A stretch of 64,000 bases of DNA, from the NCBI RefSeq assembly GCF_004792655.1, contig NZ_SRZC01000014.1:1-64000 (forward strand). The letters are read 5' to 3'. The stretch comes from Palleniella muris (GTDB taxonomy: Bacteria; Bacteroidota; Bacteroidia; Bacteroidales; Bacteroidaceae). The translations under genes and the position numbers were made by a program. Shown in pieces: positions 43,101 through 53,623 of the stretch. The notes under the pieces are model-generated. The model ran no database searches. It was not told the DNA's origin and saw only the letters and a list, made by a program, of their open reading frames with translations. Position 1 is the first letter of the stretch; each line of letters opens with the position of its first letter.

Positions 43101-44291
43101 GTGAAACATTTATATGCGATTTTTGTGGCAGCTTTTCTGCTGCTTTTTGTCCCTGCGAAAGGGTTTGCGCAGGGTGGGGTGGAGCCGGATTCTGTCCACA
43201 TCTATCTCCTGACGTGCTCGCCGCATCAGGAGGTGTACAGCCTTTATGGGCATTCTGCAATGCGTGTCGAGAACCGCCGGACGGGTGAGGACATTGCCGT
43301 GAACTATGGTATGTTCAATTTCGACAAGCCGTTTTTCGTGCTCCGCTTCGTGTTCGGTCTTACGGACTACGAGATGGGTGTGTGCCCTTTTGAAGTGTTC
43401 AAGCGTGAGTACATGTATCACGGAAGCAGTGTCGTCCAGCAGGAAATGAATCTCACGGCTTCTGAAAAGCTGCGCGTGCTTGCAGCCTTGAACAAGAACT
43501 GGCAGCCCGAAAACAGAGTCTATCGTTACAATTATTTCTACGACAACTGCACAACTCGTGTGCGTGACATCGTGGAATCCTGCATCGACGGCAGGGTTGT
43601 CTATGGCGGTGAGGTGCCAAAAGGCACAACGTTCCGCACGATGATTCATGGCATGAACGGTGATTGGCAGTGGGCGAGGCTCGGCAATGACCTGCTTCTT
43701 GGTGTGGGTGCCGACAGGGAACTTAGTATGTCGGAATATCAGTTTCTGCCACATTCAATGCTTTCTTCTGCGAATGATGCATATATTATTGATAAACATG
43801 GTAATAAAAGAAAGTTTGTAAAGCAAGAAAGTGAAGTTGTTGAAGCCGGTGTCCAGGTTTCTGAAGGCGGCTTTCCGTTGAGTCCTGTGCAGTGTGCGGG
43901 CGTACTTCTTGTGGTGACTTTGCTTGTTTCTTTTGCCGAGTGGCGCACAGGCAAATACCTATGGTTGTATGATGCAGTTTTGGAGGGTGGCTTGGCGTTG
44001 TGCAGCATTGTGATGGTGGCAATGCTTTTCTCCCAACATCCAACGGTGAGCCTTAATGCGCAGATACTTTTGTTCAATCCGCTTGTCCCGCTGTTTGCGG
44101 TGCGTGCGATACGTTTCTGGCGCAAAAGGAAGATACATTGGTTGTGGCTTGTGCAGATAATCTCTGTCTGCCTGCTGCTTGTCGTTTACAGTTTCGGCAT
44201 CCAGTGGATAGACATGTCGGTGCGCCTCCTTGCCCTTTCTGCCCTTGTACGTTGCGGAGCGAAAATGAAGGCGTATAGGGTGACAAAGTGA
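43101..44291 (+). CDS. DUF4105 membrane protein
   Basis: 396-aa protein starting with GTG. The signal peptide (MKHLYAIFVAAFLLLFVPAKGFAQ) fits exactly from this start, while the frame extends upstream to 43053. The [11 protein letters not shown] domain (about 30-245) has the DUF4105 motifs LLTCSPHQEVYSLYGHSAMRV, YGMFNFD and YRYNYFYDNCTTRVRDIVE; conserved His and Cys in GHS and DNCT suggest a papain-like (NlpC-type) hydrolase site. Four hydrophobic segments follow in the C-terminal third (about 264-282, 295-315, 325-340, 353-372). It is divergent from the FadL-like gene. Confidence 0.82.
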   Translation: MKHLYAIFVAAFLLLFVPAKGFAQGGVEPDSVHIYLLTCSPHQEVYSLYGHSAMRVENRRTGEDIAVNYGMFNFDKPFFVLRFVFGLTDYEMGVCPFEVFKREYMYHGSSVVQQEMNLTASEKLRVLAALNKNWQPENRVYRYNYFYDNCTTRVRDIVESCIDGRVVYGGEVPKGTTFRTMIHGMNGDWQWARLGNDLLLGVGADRELSMSEYQFLPHSMLSSANDAYIIDKHGNKRKFVKQESEVVEAGVQVSEGGFPLSPVQCAGVLLVVTLLVSFAEWRTGKYLWLYDAVLEGGLALCSIVMVAMLFSQHPTVSLNAQILLFNPLVPLFAVRAIRFWRKRKIHWLWLVQIISVCLLLVVYSFGIQWIDMSVRLLALSALVRCGAKMKAYRVTK

Positions 44292-44294
44292 AAA

Positions 44295-44366
44295 GTTGCC
44301 TTTTGTCGTGCAAAGTGTTACCTTTGACCGTGTGAATCGTTACCTTTCACAAGGCAAAGTGTAACC
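44295..44366 (+). repeat. 22-nt-period array, locus C (4 units)
   Basis: GTTGCC (44295), GTTACC (44317), GTTACC (44339) and GTAACC (44361) are exactly 22 bases apart. Typical unit: GTTACCTTTCACAAGGCAAA. It begins directly after the DUF4105 stop. In 44380-44615 no gene is visible, only a small AGGCATGCCA/TGGCATGCC palindrome at about 44508-44529. Confidence 0.7.
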
Positions 44367-44619
44367 TTTTGCTAAGCCTGTCGTTATTTAACATGTGTTA
44401 GGTTTTAGGTAAAGTAAAATGGACGTTTTGCTTTGCGTTTTGTTGCTGAATATTGGATTTGCTGTACATGCTGTCATTAAGCGGATTTCGGGTGTATGTT
44501 TCAGGTGAGGCATGCCACTTTGGCATGCCGGGTATCGTGCTTCACGCCATGTCATAACATTGTGTCGGATAAAACTAACTTAAATATATTTAATTATGTA
44601 TGCTTGCCTTTTTGACGTC

Positions 44620-44650
44620 TTTGCCGTTTGGATTTTTTTTGTTAACTTTG
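44620..44650 (+). promoter_or_regulatory. promoter of secA
   Basis: TTTG (44620-44623), 19 bases, TAACTTTG (44643-44650), followed by a 73-base leader to the ATG at 44724. Confidence 0.6.
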
Positions 44651-44723
44651 CACCTAATTGTTGATATTGGCATGGATGTTGCCAGATAACAGTTGAAACG
44701 GAAACAAAAACAAAAAACATAAA

Positions 44724-47700
44724 ATGAACTTTACAAAAATTTTGCAGTCGCTGTTCGGTAATAAGTCGACACGCGATATGAAACTCATACAGCCTTACGT
44801 CGAGAAGGTGAAGGTGGCGTATGAGGAAGTCCGCATGCTGGACAACGACCAGCTCCGCGCCAAGACAAATGAACTCCGGTTGTTTATCCATGAGAAAGGC
44901 GTGGAGAAGCAGAAACAGATAGAGCAGTTGAAGGCGTCTATCGAGCAGACACCTATTGATGAGCGTGAGCCAATCTTCAACGAGATTGACAAACTGGACA
45001 AGGAGGTGCTTGACCTTTACGAGGAGGCTCTTAACGAGGTTATGCCTGTCGCATTCTCCATTGTGAAGGAGACTGCACGCCGTTTCGCCGAGAATGAGGA
45101 GACCATTGTCACAGCCACAGACTTTGACCGTGAGCTTGCTGCCAATCCGGCTAACGACTTTGTGACCATCGACGGTGACAAAGCCATATACCACAACCAT
45201 TGGACAGCGGGCGGAAACGACCTGAAATGGGAGATGGTGCATTACGATGTGCAGCTCTTCGGTGGTACGGTGCTTCATCAGGGAAAGATTGCCGAGATGG
45301 CTACCGGTGAGGGTAAGACACTCGTTGCAACGCTCCCAGTGTTCCTTAATGCCTTGACAGGCAACGGTGTGCATGTGGTCACTGTCAATGATTATCTTGC
45401 AAAGCGTGACTCCGAGTGGATGGGACCTCTCTATGAGTTCCACGGTCTTTCCGTTGACTGTATAGACAAGCATCAGCCAAACTCTGACGAGCGCCGCAAG
45501 GCATACAACGCTGACATCACTTTCGGTACGAACAATGAATTCGGTTTCGACTACCTTCGTGACAATATGGCACTCTCTCCGTCTGACCTCGTGCAGCGCC
45601 GCCACAACTACGCCATAGTCGACGAGGTCGACTCCGTGCTCATCGACGACGCGCGTACTCCACTTATCATCTCCGGTCCTGTACCTAAGGGCGATGACCA
45701 GATGTTCGAAGAGTACCAGCCTCTTGTCGAGCGACTTGTGAATGTGCAGCGTCAGCTTGCCACACAGTATCTTGCCGAGGCTAAGGCGAAAATCTCTGAA
45801 GGCACAAAACTTCTTGAGGAGGGTAAGAAAAACGAGGGCAATGCGCTTTGTGACGAGGGCTTCCTCTCACTGTACCGCTCTTATAAGGCTCTTCCTAAGA
45901 ACAAGCCGCTCATCAAATATCTCTCCGAGGAAGGTATAAAGGCAGGTATGCTGAAGACCGAAGAGCATTACATGGAGAACAACAACCGCAGGATGCCTGA
46001 GGCTGTTGAGCCACTGTTCTTCGTTGTTGACGAGAAGATGAACTCCTGTGACCTTACCGACAAGGGTACTGCATGGCTTGCAGGAGAGGTTAAGCAGGAA
46101 GACCTCTTTGTCATTCCTGACATAACTTCCGCACTTTCTGCACTGGAGAATGAGAAGAATCTCTCAGAGGAGGAGCGTCTGGAGAAGAAGGATGCAATGA
46201 TGGCGCACTATGCCATACAGTCAGAACGTGTGCACACACTGCAGCAGCTCCTTAAGGCTTACTGCATGTTCAACAAGGATGATGAGTATGTTGTCATAGA
46301 CGGACAAGTGAAGATTGTCGACGAGCAGACAGGTCGTATCATGGAAGGACGCCGCTGGTCTGACGGACTTCATCAGGCTGTCGAGGCAAAGGAGCATGTG
46401 AGAGTGGAGGCGGCTACACAGACTTTCGCCACCATCACTCTGCAGAACTATTTCCGCATGTACCACAAACTGGCAGGTATGACCGGTACAGCGTCTACCG
46501 AAGCCGGTGAGTTCTGGGACATCTACAAACTTGATGTTGTGGAGATTCCTACAAACCGTCCTATTGCCCGCTTTGACCTTGAAGACCGTGTCTATAAGAC
46601 AGCGCGTGAGAAATACAATGCTGTCATAGACGAGGTTGTCGAGATGCGTGAGTCCGGACGCCCGGTACTTGTGGGTACCACATCCGTGGAAATATCTGAA
46701 CTTCTCTCACGTATGCTCAAAATGCGCAACATACCGCATCAGGTGCTTAACGCGAAACTGCATCAGAAGGAGGCGGACATTGTCGCCCTTGCAGGTCAGT
46801 CGACAAAGGGACTTGTCACTATCGACGGCAAGCAGGAGGAGCGTCTTCTCGGTGCGGTGACCATTGCCACTAACATGGCTGGCCGTGGTACCGATATCAA
46901 GCTCTCCGCAGAGGTTAAGGCTGCAGGTGGTCTGGCAATTATCGGTACGGAACGCCATGAGAGCCGCCGCGTTGACCGTCAGCTTCGAGGCCGTGCCGGC
47001 CGTCAGGGTGACCCGGGATCTTCCGTGTTCTATGTCTCTCTTGAGGACAAACTGATGCGTCTTTTCGCTTCCGAGCGTATCGCATCGGTAATGGACCGCC
47101 TCGGATTCAAGGAGGGTGAGCGTATCGAAAGCTCAATGATTACCAACGCAATCGAGCGTGCGCAGAAGAAGGTTGAGGAGAATCATTTCGGAACACGTAA
47201 GCGTCTGTTGGAATATGATGACGTGATGAACAAGCAGCGTACTGTTATCTATGAGAAGCGCCGTCACGCTCTTATGGGCGAGCGTATAGGTATGGACATC
47301 GCAAACCTTATCTGGGATCGTGTCGTATCTATCACAGAGAACAATGATTACGTGGGTTGCCGTGAGCAGTTCCTTAAGGTTCTTGCCATAGAATGTCCGT
47401 TCACAGAGGATGAACTGAAGTCAGGAAAGTTTGCAGAACTGGAGGAGCGTGCTTTCCAGGCTGCCATGGAGTCATTCAATCGTAAGACAACACGCATCCG
47501 CGAGCAGGCTTGGCCTACAATCAAGGCTGTGTATGAGGAGCAGGGACATATCTATACAAGAATCGTTGTGCCTGTCACTGACGGCAAATTTGTCTACCAG
47601 TTGCCTTGCGACCTTAAGGAGGCTTACGAGACAGAGTGCGCTTCCATCGTCAAGCAGTTTGAGAAGACAACAATGCTCCGTATCATCGACGACGCATGGA

Positions 47701-48125
47701 AAGAGAATCTGCGCCAGCTTGATGAACTGAAGCACTCTTCACAGAACGCAAGTTACGAGCAGAAAGACCCGCTTCTCGTATTCAAACTTGAGAGTGTGAA
47801 GCTGTGGGACAACATGATTAATGACATGAACGACCGTATGGCATCAATCCTTATGAGAGGACAGCTGCCGGAGCAGAACCCGGAACAGGTTCGTGAGGCT
47901 GCACCTGAGGAGCATCAGCAGCGCTTCCAGGAGTCTAAGGATGACGCGGACAATCCGGGACAGAACGAGATGTCGGAGACTCAGCAGCAGATGCGCCAGG
48001 CGGTACAGCAGCAACAGCAGGTGAACCACACTCCTGTTGTGCGTGACAAGATGCCTCGCCCTAATGACCCATGTCCTTGCGGTTCAGGCAAGAAATTCAA
48101 GAAGTGCCACGGTAAAGGACTTTAA
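44724..48125 (+). CDS. secA: preprotein translocase ATPase SecA
   Basis: Motor of the Sec export pathway. The 1133-aa protein is long compared with E. coli SecA (901 aa), as usual in Bacteroidetes. Walker A is MATGEGKT, motif Ia [12 protein letters not shown], the DEAD-type box [20 protein letters not shown], then the preprotein cross-linking domain with a lineage-typical insertion of about 150 residues ([25 protein letters not shown]), the second motor domain ([31 protein letters not shown]), and a C-terminal zinc motif [14 protein letters not shown] that binds SecB or the ribosome. A Gln-rich linker lies at about 1080-1105. Confidence 0.98.
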   Translation: MNFTKILQSLFGNKSTRDMKLIQPYVEKVKVAYEEVRMLDNDQLRAKTNELRLFIHEKGVEKQKQIEQLKASIEQTPIDEREPIFNEIDKLDKEVLDLYEEALNEVMPVAFSIVKETARRFAENEETIVTATDFDRELAANPANDFVTIDGDKAIYHNHWTAGGNDLKWEMVHYDVQLFGGTVLHQGKIAEMATGEGKTLVATLPVFLNALTGNGVHVVTVNDYLAKRDSEWMGPLYEFHGLSVDCIDKHQPNSDERRKAYNADITFGTNNEFGFDYLRDNMALSPSDLVQRRHNYAIVDEVDSVLIDDARTPLIISGPVPKGDDQMFEEYQPLVERLVNVQRQLATQYLAEAKAKISEGTKLLEEGKKNEGNALCDEGFLSLYRSYKALPKNKPLIKYLSEEGIKAGMLKTEEHYMENNNRRMPEAVEPLFFVVDEKMNSCDLTDKGTAWLAGEVKQEDLFVIPDITSALSALENEKNLSEEERLEKKDAMMAHYAIQSERVHTLQQLLKAYCMFNKDDEYVVIDGQVKIVDEQTGRIMEGRRWSDGLHQAVEAKEHVRVEAATQTFATITLQNYFRMYHKLAGMTGTASTEAGEFWDIYKLDVVEIPTNRPIARFDLEDRVYKTAREKYNAVIDEVVEMRESGRPVLVGTTSVEISELLSRMLKMRNIPHQVLNAKLHQKEADIVALAGQSTKGLVTIDGKQEERLLGAVTIATNMAGRGTDIKLSAEVKAAGGLAIIGTERHESRRVDRQLRGRAGRQGDPGSSVFYVSLEDKLMRLFASERIASVMDRLGFKEGERIESSMITNAIERAQKKVEENHFGTRKRLLEYDDVMNKQRTVIYEKRRHALMGERIGMDIANLIWDRVVSITENNDYVGCREQFLKVLAIECPFTEDELKSGKFAELEERAFQAAMESFNRKTTRIREQAWPTIKAVYEEQGHIYTRIVVPVTDGKFVYQLPCDLKEAYETECASIVKQFEKTTMLRIIDDAWKENLRQLDELKHSSQNASYEQKDPLLVFKLESVKLWDNMINDMNDRMASILMRGQLPEQNPEQVREAAPEEHQQRFQESKDDADNPGQNEMSETQQQMRQAVQQQQQVNHTPVVRDKMPRPNDPCPCGSGKKFKKCHGKGL

Positions 48126-48129
48126 CCGG

Positions 48130-48162
48130 TATGCCGGACACTGGTGAAGGGTGTCCGGCATA
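48130..48162 (+). terminator. hairpin after secA
   Basis: A perfect 12-bp stem (48130-48141 with 48151-48162, TATGCCGGACAC). No T-run follows, so it may be an mRNA-end structure or processing site rather than a strict terminator. Confidence 0.55.
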
Positions 48163-48221
48163 TCCGGATATGCTGTGATGGCATATATATAATAAGGTGT
48201 GAAAGATTAATATAAAATACA

Positions 48222-49541
48222 ATGCTTACATTAAAACAAATAACAGAGGAGTATGACCGCGTGGTCAGCGGTCTTGAGAAAAAGAACTTCAAAGGTGCAA
48301 AAGAGGCTGTCGATAAGGCAATAAACATAGACAAGGCACGTCGCGATGCACAGACCCAGCTTGACGCTATATTGGCGGAAAGCAAGAAATTCGCTGCTGA
48401 AATCGGCAAGATGATGAAGCAGGGAATGAAGGAGGAAGCTGAAAAGGCAAAGGCAGAGGTGGCAAAACTGAAGACTGTTGCCGCTGAACTTGAGCAGAAG
48501 AAAGCTGCCGCACAGGACGAACTGAATGCACATCTGTGCACAATCCCTAATATTCCTTATGACGAAGTGCCGGAAGGAATATGTGCAGAAGATAACTGGG
48601 TTGTGAAATCCAATCTCAAAGAATGTGTCCTTGGACAGGATACTGTAGGCAACTGGGATTGCAATCCTGACAATGGCGAAGCAAAGCTGCCTCATTGGGA
48701 ACTGGCAAAGAAGTACAATCTGATTGACTTTGATCTCGGTGTTAAGATTACAGGTGCAGGCTTCCCTGTCTATATAGGAAAGGGAGCACGCCTGCAGCGT
48801 GCGCTCATCAATTTCTTCCTTGCTGAAGCTGGAAAGGCCGGATATACGGAGATTATTCCTCCTACAGTCGTCAATCAGGCTTCCGGATACGGTACAGGAC
48901 AGCTTCCTGACAAGGAAGGACAGATGTATCATTGTAATCTTGACGATCTCTATCTTATCCCTACAGCGGAGGTTCCTGTGACAAACATCTATCGTGATGT
49001 CATTCTTGACGAGAAGGATTTGCCTATAAAGAACTGCGCATACACACAGTGTTTCCGCCGTGAGGCTGGCTCTTATGGTAAGGAGGTGCGTGGTCTGAAC
49101 CGCCTGCATGAGTTTTCCAAGATAGAGATTGTTCGCATCGATACTCCACAGCATTCAAAGGAGAGCCATAAGGAAATGCTTGAGCATGTCGAGGGACTGC
49201 TGAAGAAGCTCGAACTTCCATACCGCATACTGCGTCTGTGTGGTGGTGACGCTTCCTTCACGTCAGCAATCTGCTATGACTTTGAGGTGTATTCAGAGGC
49301 TCAGCACCGTTGGTTGGAGGTGTCTTCCGTATCTAATTTCGACACATATCAGGCTAACCGCCTGAAGTGCCGCTATCGCAATGCGGAGACAAAGAAGACA
49401 GAACTGTGTCACACACTTAACGGTTCCGCACTCGCTCTTCCACGTATCGTTGCTGCCATATTGGAGAACAACCAGACAGAGAACGGTATAAAGGTTCCTG
49501 CTGCACTTGTTCCTTATATGGGCTGTGACATGATTGACTAA
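48222..49541 (+). CDS. serS: seryl-tRNA synthetase
   Basis: 439-aa class II aminoacyl-tRNA synthetase that charges tRNA-Ser and, by mischarging, tRNA-Sec where present. The N-terminal antiparallel coiled coil (about 5-105) is rich in Lys, Ala and Glu. Class II motif 1 is near GARLQRALINFFLAEAGKAGYTEIIPP, motif 2 is CFRREAGSYGKEVRGLNRLHEFSKIEIV, and motif 3 is LNGSALALPRIVAAILEN. It follows secA in the same direction and is probably a separate unit, ended by a terminator at 49559. Confidence 0.97.
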   Translation: MLTLKQITEEYDRVVSGLEKKNFKGAKEAVDKAINIDKARRDAQTQLDAILAESKKFAAEIGKMMKQGMKEEAEKAKAEVAKLKTVAAELEQKKAAAQDELNAHLCTIPNIPYDEVPEGICAEDNWVVKSNLKECVLGQDTVGNWDCNPDNGEAKLPHWELAKKYNLIDFDLGVKITGAGFPVYIGKGARLQRALINFFLAEAGKAGYTEIIPPTVVNQASGYGTGQLPDKEGQMYHCNLDDLYLIPTAEVPVTNIYRDVILDEKDLPIKNCAYTQCFRREAGSYGKEVRGLNRLHEFSKIEIVRIDTPQHSKESHKEMLEHVEGLLKKLELPYRILRLCGGDASFTSAICYDFEVYSEAQHRWLEVSSVSNFDTYQANRLKCRYRNAETKKTELCHTLNGSALALPRIVAAILENNQTENGIKVPAALVPYMGCDMID

Positions 49542-49558
49542 CAAACATATAACAGACA

Positions 49559-49581
49559 GCCGCCCCGAATCATGGGGCGGC
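49559..49581 (+). terminator. terminator after serS
   Basis: GCCGCCCC (49559-49566) pairs with GGGGCGGC (49574-49581), followed by ACTCTTTCTT. Confidence 0.7.
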
Positions 49582-49635
49582 ACTCTTTCTTGCCATAGCT
49601 GAGGCTTTGTAAGAAAGGGACATGGAACAGTTCTT

Positions 49636-51174
49636 ATGGTAACATTCATTCTCAGTTTATTGCTTCTTGTCATCGGCTATTGCGCCTATGGGCGCTTTGT
49701 GGAGAAGACCTTCGGTCCGGATGACCGTCCGACACCGGCTGTGACAAAAGCCGATGGTGTTGATTATATTGTGCTGCCGGGTTGGAAGATATTCATGATT
49801 CAGTTCCTGAACATTGCCGGTACAGGACCTATTTTCGGAGCGATAATGGGAATCTGGTATGGACCTGCCGCCTATCTGTGGATTGTTTTCGGTTGCATCT
49901 TTGCCGGTGCGATGCACGATTATCTGTCGGGCATGATGTCTATACGCAATGGCGGATGCAGTCTTCCTGAGATAATAGGGATTTATCTTGGACAAAAAGC
50001 AAAGCGTGTGATGCTCCTTTTCTCTGTCCTGCTTCTGATTATGGTAGGTGCGGTGTTCGTTCTCAGTCCGGCTTCATTGCTTGCCACTCTTTGCAGAGAT
50101 GTGTATGACGGTGCATTTGATAATCTTCTGCTGTGGATTGTTGTGATATTCGCATACTATGTCATAGCCACAATGATGCCGGTGGATAAGATTATAGGCA
50201 AGATTTATCCTGTCTTTGCCATTGCGCTGATATTCATGGCTATAGGGCTGATGATTATGCTGTTTGTCCATTTCCCGGCATTGCCGGAGCTATGGGACGG
50301 TCTTGGCAACATGGGTGTTGACAGATTAGGCATTAAAGACCCGGATCCATTGTTCCCTGCTCTGTTCATCACTATTGCCTGCGGTGCCATAAGTGGATTC
50401 CATGCCACACAGACACCACTCATGGCAAGGTGTGTGAAGTCCGAGAAGATGTGCCGTCCGATATTCTATGGTGCAATGATTACCGAGGGAATCATCGCGT
50501 TGGTATGGGCTACGGTATCGAGCTATTTCTTCTATGCTGACGGTTGGCGTGATGTTCTTGCAGCCACAGCTCCGGAACAGATAGCCGTTGTGGAGCGTCA
50601 GTTACAGGAAGGAGCGAACATTACCCAGGTATTCGGAAATGCGGCAGAGGTCGTTATGATAATGTGCAACAGCTGGCTTGGTGCTGCAGGTGGCATTCTT
50701 GCCGTCCTTGGAGTGGTTGCAGCCCCGATAACAAGTGGGGATACGGCACTCCGTTCTGCAAGATTGATTATCGCGGAGTCTCTCCGTATGGATCAGAAGC
50801 CTGTGATGAAGCGTCTGTATATATGCATTCCGATGTTCATTCTTACCATCGCTATTCTTGTATGGCAGATGGAAAACAAGGACGGTTTTAACATTATATG
50901 GAAATATTTCGGTTGGGCAAACCAGACATTGTCAGTGTTTACCTTATGGGCTATTACCGTATATCTAACGTTGAAAGGAAAGAACTGCCTTATAAGCCTT
51001 GTTCCGGCGGTGTTCATGACAGTGGTATGCACTACATTCCTGTTCATATCCAAGCAGGCAATAGGTCTGAATGCTGAGGTGTCATATCTTATAGGCGGGC
51101 TTGCGGGACTTTGTTCTCTTATCGTTTTCCTGCGTTGGAGGAACAAGAACATGACATCCTGTAATCATGATTGA
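49636..51174 (+). CDS. cstA: carbon starvation protein CstA-like transporter
   Basis: 512-aa polytopic inner-membrane protein of the CstA family, associated with peptide or pyruvate uptake. Family motifs: AYGRFVEKTFGPDDRPTPA, VDYIVLPGWKIFMIQFLNIAGTGPIFGAIMGIWYGP, GAMHDYLSGMMSIRNGG, GFHATQTPLMARCVKSE, GVVAAPITSGDTALRSARLI. About a dozen hydrophobic segments are present. It is shorter than E. coli CstA (701 aa), as common in this phylum. The ATG at 49636 is about 55 bases past the serS terminator. Confidence 0.92.
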   Translation: MVTFILSLLLLVIGYCAYGRFVEKTFGPDDRPTPAVTKADGVDYIVLPGWKIFMIQFLNIAGTGPIFGAIMGIWYGPAAYLWIVFGCIFAGAMHDYLSGMMSIRNGGCSLPEIIGIYLGQKAKRVMLLFSVLLLIMVGAVFVLSPASLLATLCRDVYDGAFDNLLLWIVVIFAYYVIATMMPVDKIIGKIYPVFAIALIFMAIGLMIMLFVHFPALPELWDGLGNMGVDRLGIKDPDPLFPALFITIACGAISGFHATQTPLMARCVKSEKMCRPIFYGAMITEGIIALVWATVSSYFFYADGWRDVLAATAPEQIAVVERQLQEGANITQVFGNAAEVVMIMCNSWLGAAGGILAVLGVVAAPITSGDTALRSARLIIAESLRMDQKPVMKRLYICIPMFILTIAILVWQMENKDGFNIIWKYFGWANQTLSVFTLWAITVYLTLKGKNCLISLVPAVFMTVVCTTFLFISKQAIGLNAEVSYLIGGLAGLCSLIVFLRWRNKNMTSCNHD

Positions 51175-51221
51175 CATGTTTTATTCAGGAAGTTATAAGT
51201 ATTCATTATAAACTTAAAGTT

Positions 51222-51707
51222 ATGAAAAAAATCTGTATGGTGCTTGTAGCACTGGCAATGGCACTCACAGCAAGTGCACAGTTTGAAGAAGGAAAGTTCT
51301 ATACCAACGCTTCATTGGATGGTCTTGGTGTGAGTTACAATGGTGCAAGTGGCTTGAAATTCGGTGTCTCGGCACAAGCAGGTTACTTCATTGTTGACAA
51401 CTGGATGGTTCTTGCTAAAGCTGGATTCTCCACACAGACAAAGGAGTCGTCCGGCAATACCGTCCTTTCCTTAGGTGCCGGTGCAAGATATTATATTATT
51501 CAGAACGGGTTGTATTTGGGTTTGAACGCACAGTATAAGCATGCACACAACTATAATGACCTTGTTCCCGAAATCGAGATTGGTTATGCTTTCTTTGTGA
51601 ACAAGCATGTCACAATAGAACCGGCGCTTTACTATGACCAATCATTCAAAGACCATGGCAACTTCTCCACAATAGGAGCACGTGTAGGTATGGGATTCTA
51701 TTTCTAA
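51222..51707 (+). CDS. small outer-membrane beta-barrel protein
   Basis: 161-aa protein with signal peptide MKKICMVLVALAMALTASAQ. The mature part has eight alternating strands (KFYTNASLDGLGVSYNG, LKFGVSAQAGYFIVDNWMVLAKAGF, LGAGARYYIIQNGLYLGLNAQYKHA, VPEIEIGYAFFVNKHVTIEPALYYDQSF) and ends with GARVGMGFYF, a C-terminal Phe as in OmpA/OmpX-type barrels. The start is set by the signal peptide. It lies between cstA and a dipeptidase gene, closed by its own terminator. Function unknown. Confidence 0.82.
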   Translation: MKKICMVLVALAMALTASAQFEEGKFYTNASLDGLGVSYNGASGLKFGVSAQAGYFIVDNWMVLAKAGFSTQTKESSGNTVLSLGAGARYYIIQNGLYLGLNAQYKHAHNYNDLVPEIEIGYAFFVNKHVTIEPALYYDQSFKDHGNFSTIGARVGMGFYF

Positions 51708-51717
51708 AAATACATAC

Positions 51718-51749
51718 AGGCATAGGGAAATATATGTTTTTCTATGCCT
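51718..51749 (+). terminator. terminator after the small barrel gene
   Basis: AGGCATAG (51718-51725) pairs with CTATGCCT (51742-51749), followed by TTAATTTTTTA. Confidence 0.7.
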
Positions 51750-51762
51750 TTAATTTTTTATA

Positions 51763-53430
51763 ATGATGAAAAAATACATAATCTTATTGACACTATTGAC
51801 AGTGTCCTCTCTCCCTTCGTTCTCATGTACCAATCTTATCGTTGGCAAGAAAGCCTCCAAGGACGGTTCTGTGCTATGCAGCTATTCTGCCGATTCCTAT
51901 GGAATGTTCATCGGACTCTGCCATTATCCCGCCGGCAAGCATAAGCCCGGAGAGATGAGGAAGATATACGACTGGGACACAAACAAGTATTGGGGTGAGA
52001 TTCCTGAAGCTCTGGAGACATACAATGTAATAGGAAACATCAACGAATGGCAGGTGACCATTGCAGAGACAACCTATGGAGGCCGTGAGGAAATGTGTGA
52101 CTCTACCGGTCTGATTGATTACGGTTCCCTTATATATATAGGTCTTCAGCGTTCCAAGACAGCACGCGAGGCTATAAAGGTCATGACCTCTCTTGTTGAG
52201 AAATATGGCTTCAATTCTGAGGGAGAGACATTCACAATATGTGACCCGAATGAGGCTTGGATTATGGAAATGCAAGGCAAGGGTCCGGGTTCCAAGAGCG
52301 TTGTATGGGTTGCCCAGCGCATTCCTGACGATGCTATCTGTGCACATGCCAACCAGAGCCGCATCCGCCAGTTCGACATGAAGGACAAAAAGAATGTGAT
52401 GTATTCAAAAGATGTCGTGAAATTCGCACGTGAAAAAGGGTGGTTCTCTGGCAAGGACAGTGAGTTCTCTTGGGCAGACGCCTATGCTCCGGCGGATTTT
52501 GGCGGCCGCAGATATTGTGATGCACGTGTCTGGTCTTTCTTCAACCGTTGGGCAGAAGGAGGTTTTGATGAGTATCTTCCTTGGGCTCTCGGCAAGGACA
52601 AGGATGCCAAACCTATGCCGTTGTGGATAAAGGCAAAGCAAAAGCTTGGCGTTGAAGACCTTGAAGCGTCAATGCGCGACCATTATGAAGGTACGCCTTT
52701 GCGCCTTGACTGTGACAATGACCCGGGACAGGGACTGTATTCTGCCCCTTACCGTCCTACACCTTTGTCGTATGACGTTGACGGTGTGACATATTTCAAT
52801 GAGCGTCCGATTTCCACACAGCAGTCGGGTTTCACCTTTATTGCACAGATGCGTTCTTGGCTTCCGCGTCAGATAGGCGGCATATTGTGGTTTGGCAATG
52901 ACGATGCGAATATGGTTGCGTTCACTCCCTGCTACTGCTCCATGACGGTACAGCCAGAGTGTTACAACACTCCTGGTGCCGATGCGCTGCATTTCTCCAT
53001 GGACAATGCCTATTGGGTATGCAATTGGGTGAGCAACATGGTTTATCCTCGCTACTCCATGATGTTCCCCTCTCTCAAGGAACTGCGTGACCGTCTTGAT
53101 AATAAATATCTCTCCCAGCAGAAAGCTATAGAGGATGAAGCACAGAGAATCCTTACAGAAAAAGGCGAGCAGGCATGTGCAAAGTATCTTAATGATTACA
53201 GTGTGCGTGAAGCGCAAGACATGTTGCGCCAATGGCGTGAACTTGCCATATACCTTATTGTCAAATACAATGACATGGCGGTAAAGCCGGAAAAGGACGG
53301 AAAGTTTGAACTTACTCCTCATGGTATCGGAGCCACGGTGAAGCGTCCCGGCTATACCGAGTCTGTACGCAAGGCTATTGCAAAGCAGACAGGTGAAAGG
53401 TATATCGTACCAAAGGACACAGAGAAATAA
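51763..53430 (+). CDS. C69 family dipeptidase
   Basis: 555-aa exported dipeptidase of peptidase family C69 (PepD-like, N-terminal nucleophile fold). The signal peptide MMKKYIILLTLLTVSSLPSFS is followed directly by CTNLIVGKKASKDGSVLCSYSADS, so cleavage would expose the nucleophile Cys22. Conserved blocks GNINEWQVTIAETTYGGREE, TICDPNEAWIMEMQGKG, WVAQRIPDDAICAHANQSRI and FGNDDANMVAFTPCY are present. It would cut dipeptides in the periplasm. There is a terminator at 53526. Confidence 0.9.
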   Translation: MMKKYIILLTLLTVSSLPSFSCTNLIVGKKASKDGSVLCSYSADSYGMFIGLCHYPAGKHKPGEMRKIYDWDTNKYWGEIPEALETYNVIGNINEWQVTIAETTYGGREEMCDSTGLIDYGSLIYIGLQRSKTAREAIKVMTSLVEKYGFNSEGETFTICDPNEAWIMEMQGKGPGSKSVVWVAQRIPDDAICAHANQSRIRQFDMKDKKNVMYSKDVVKFAREKGWFSGKDSEFSWADAYAPADFGGRRYCDARVWSFFNRWAEGGFDEYLPWALGKDKDAKPMPLWIKAKQKLGVEDLEASMRDHYEGTPLRLDCDNDPGQGLYSAPYRPTPLSYDVDGVTYFNERPISTQQSGFTFIAQMRSWLPRQIGGILWFGNDDANMVAFTPCYCSMTVQPECYNTPGADALHFSMDNAYWVCNWVSNMVYPRYSMMFPSLKELRDRLDNKYLSQQKAIEDEAQRILTEKGEQACAKYLNDYSVREAQDMLRQWRELAIYLIVKYNDMAVKPEKDGKFELTPHGIGATVKRPGYTESVRKAIAKQTGERYIVPKDTEK

Positions 53431-53525
53431 TATGTTTGATATTGATGAAAATATTAATTAAAGCAGATTGTCTATAATTTCAAAATAAGAACTACAGGTG
53501 GTATTTCTTGTTAATAATCTCAAAT

Positions 53526-53557
53526 GAGCGACAAATAATTTAACTTATCTGTCGCTC
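53526..53557 (+). terminator. terminator after the dipeptidase gene
   Basis: GAGCGACA (53526-53533) pairs with TGTCGCTC (53550-53557), followed by GTTTGTTTTTTATT. Confidence 0.7.
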
Positions 53558-53573
53558 GTTTGTTTTTTATTCA

Positions 53574-53581
53574 TATCTTTG
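53574..53581 (+). promoter_or_regulatory. -7 box for the histidine kinase gene
   Basis: TATCTTTG matches TAnnTTTG, about 43 bases before the ATG. No -33 element at the right distance is clear. Confidence 0.4.
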
Positions 53582-53623
53582 CAGACGTAAATAAAACATA
53601 CATCTAAATGTGAAAGAAAACCG

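Noticed and set aside
44580..45605. 341-codon open frame on the minus strand
   Set aside because: It lies antisense to the 5' part of secA, whose product is unmistakable. The translated product has no family motif.
48231..49154. 307-codon open frame antisense to serS
   Set aside because: It is Cys- and Leu-rich without motifs. The sense strand encodes a full seryl-tRNA synthetase.
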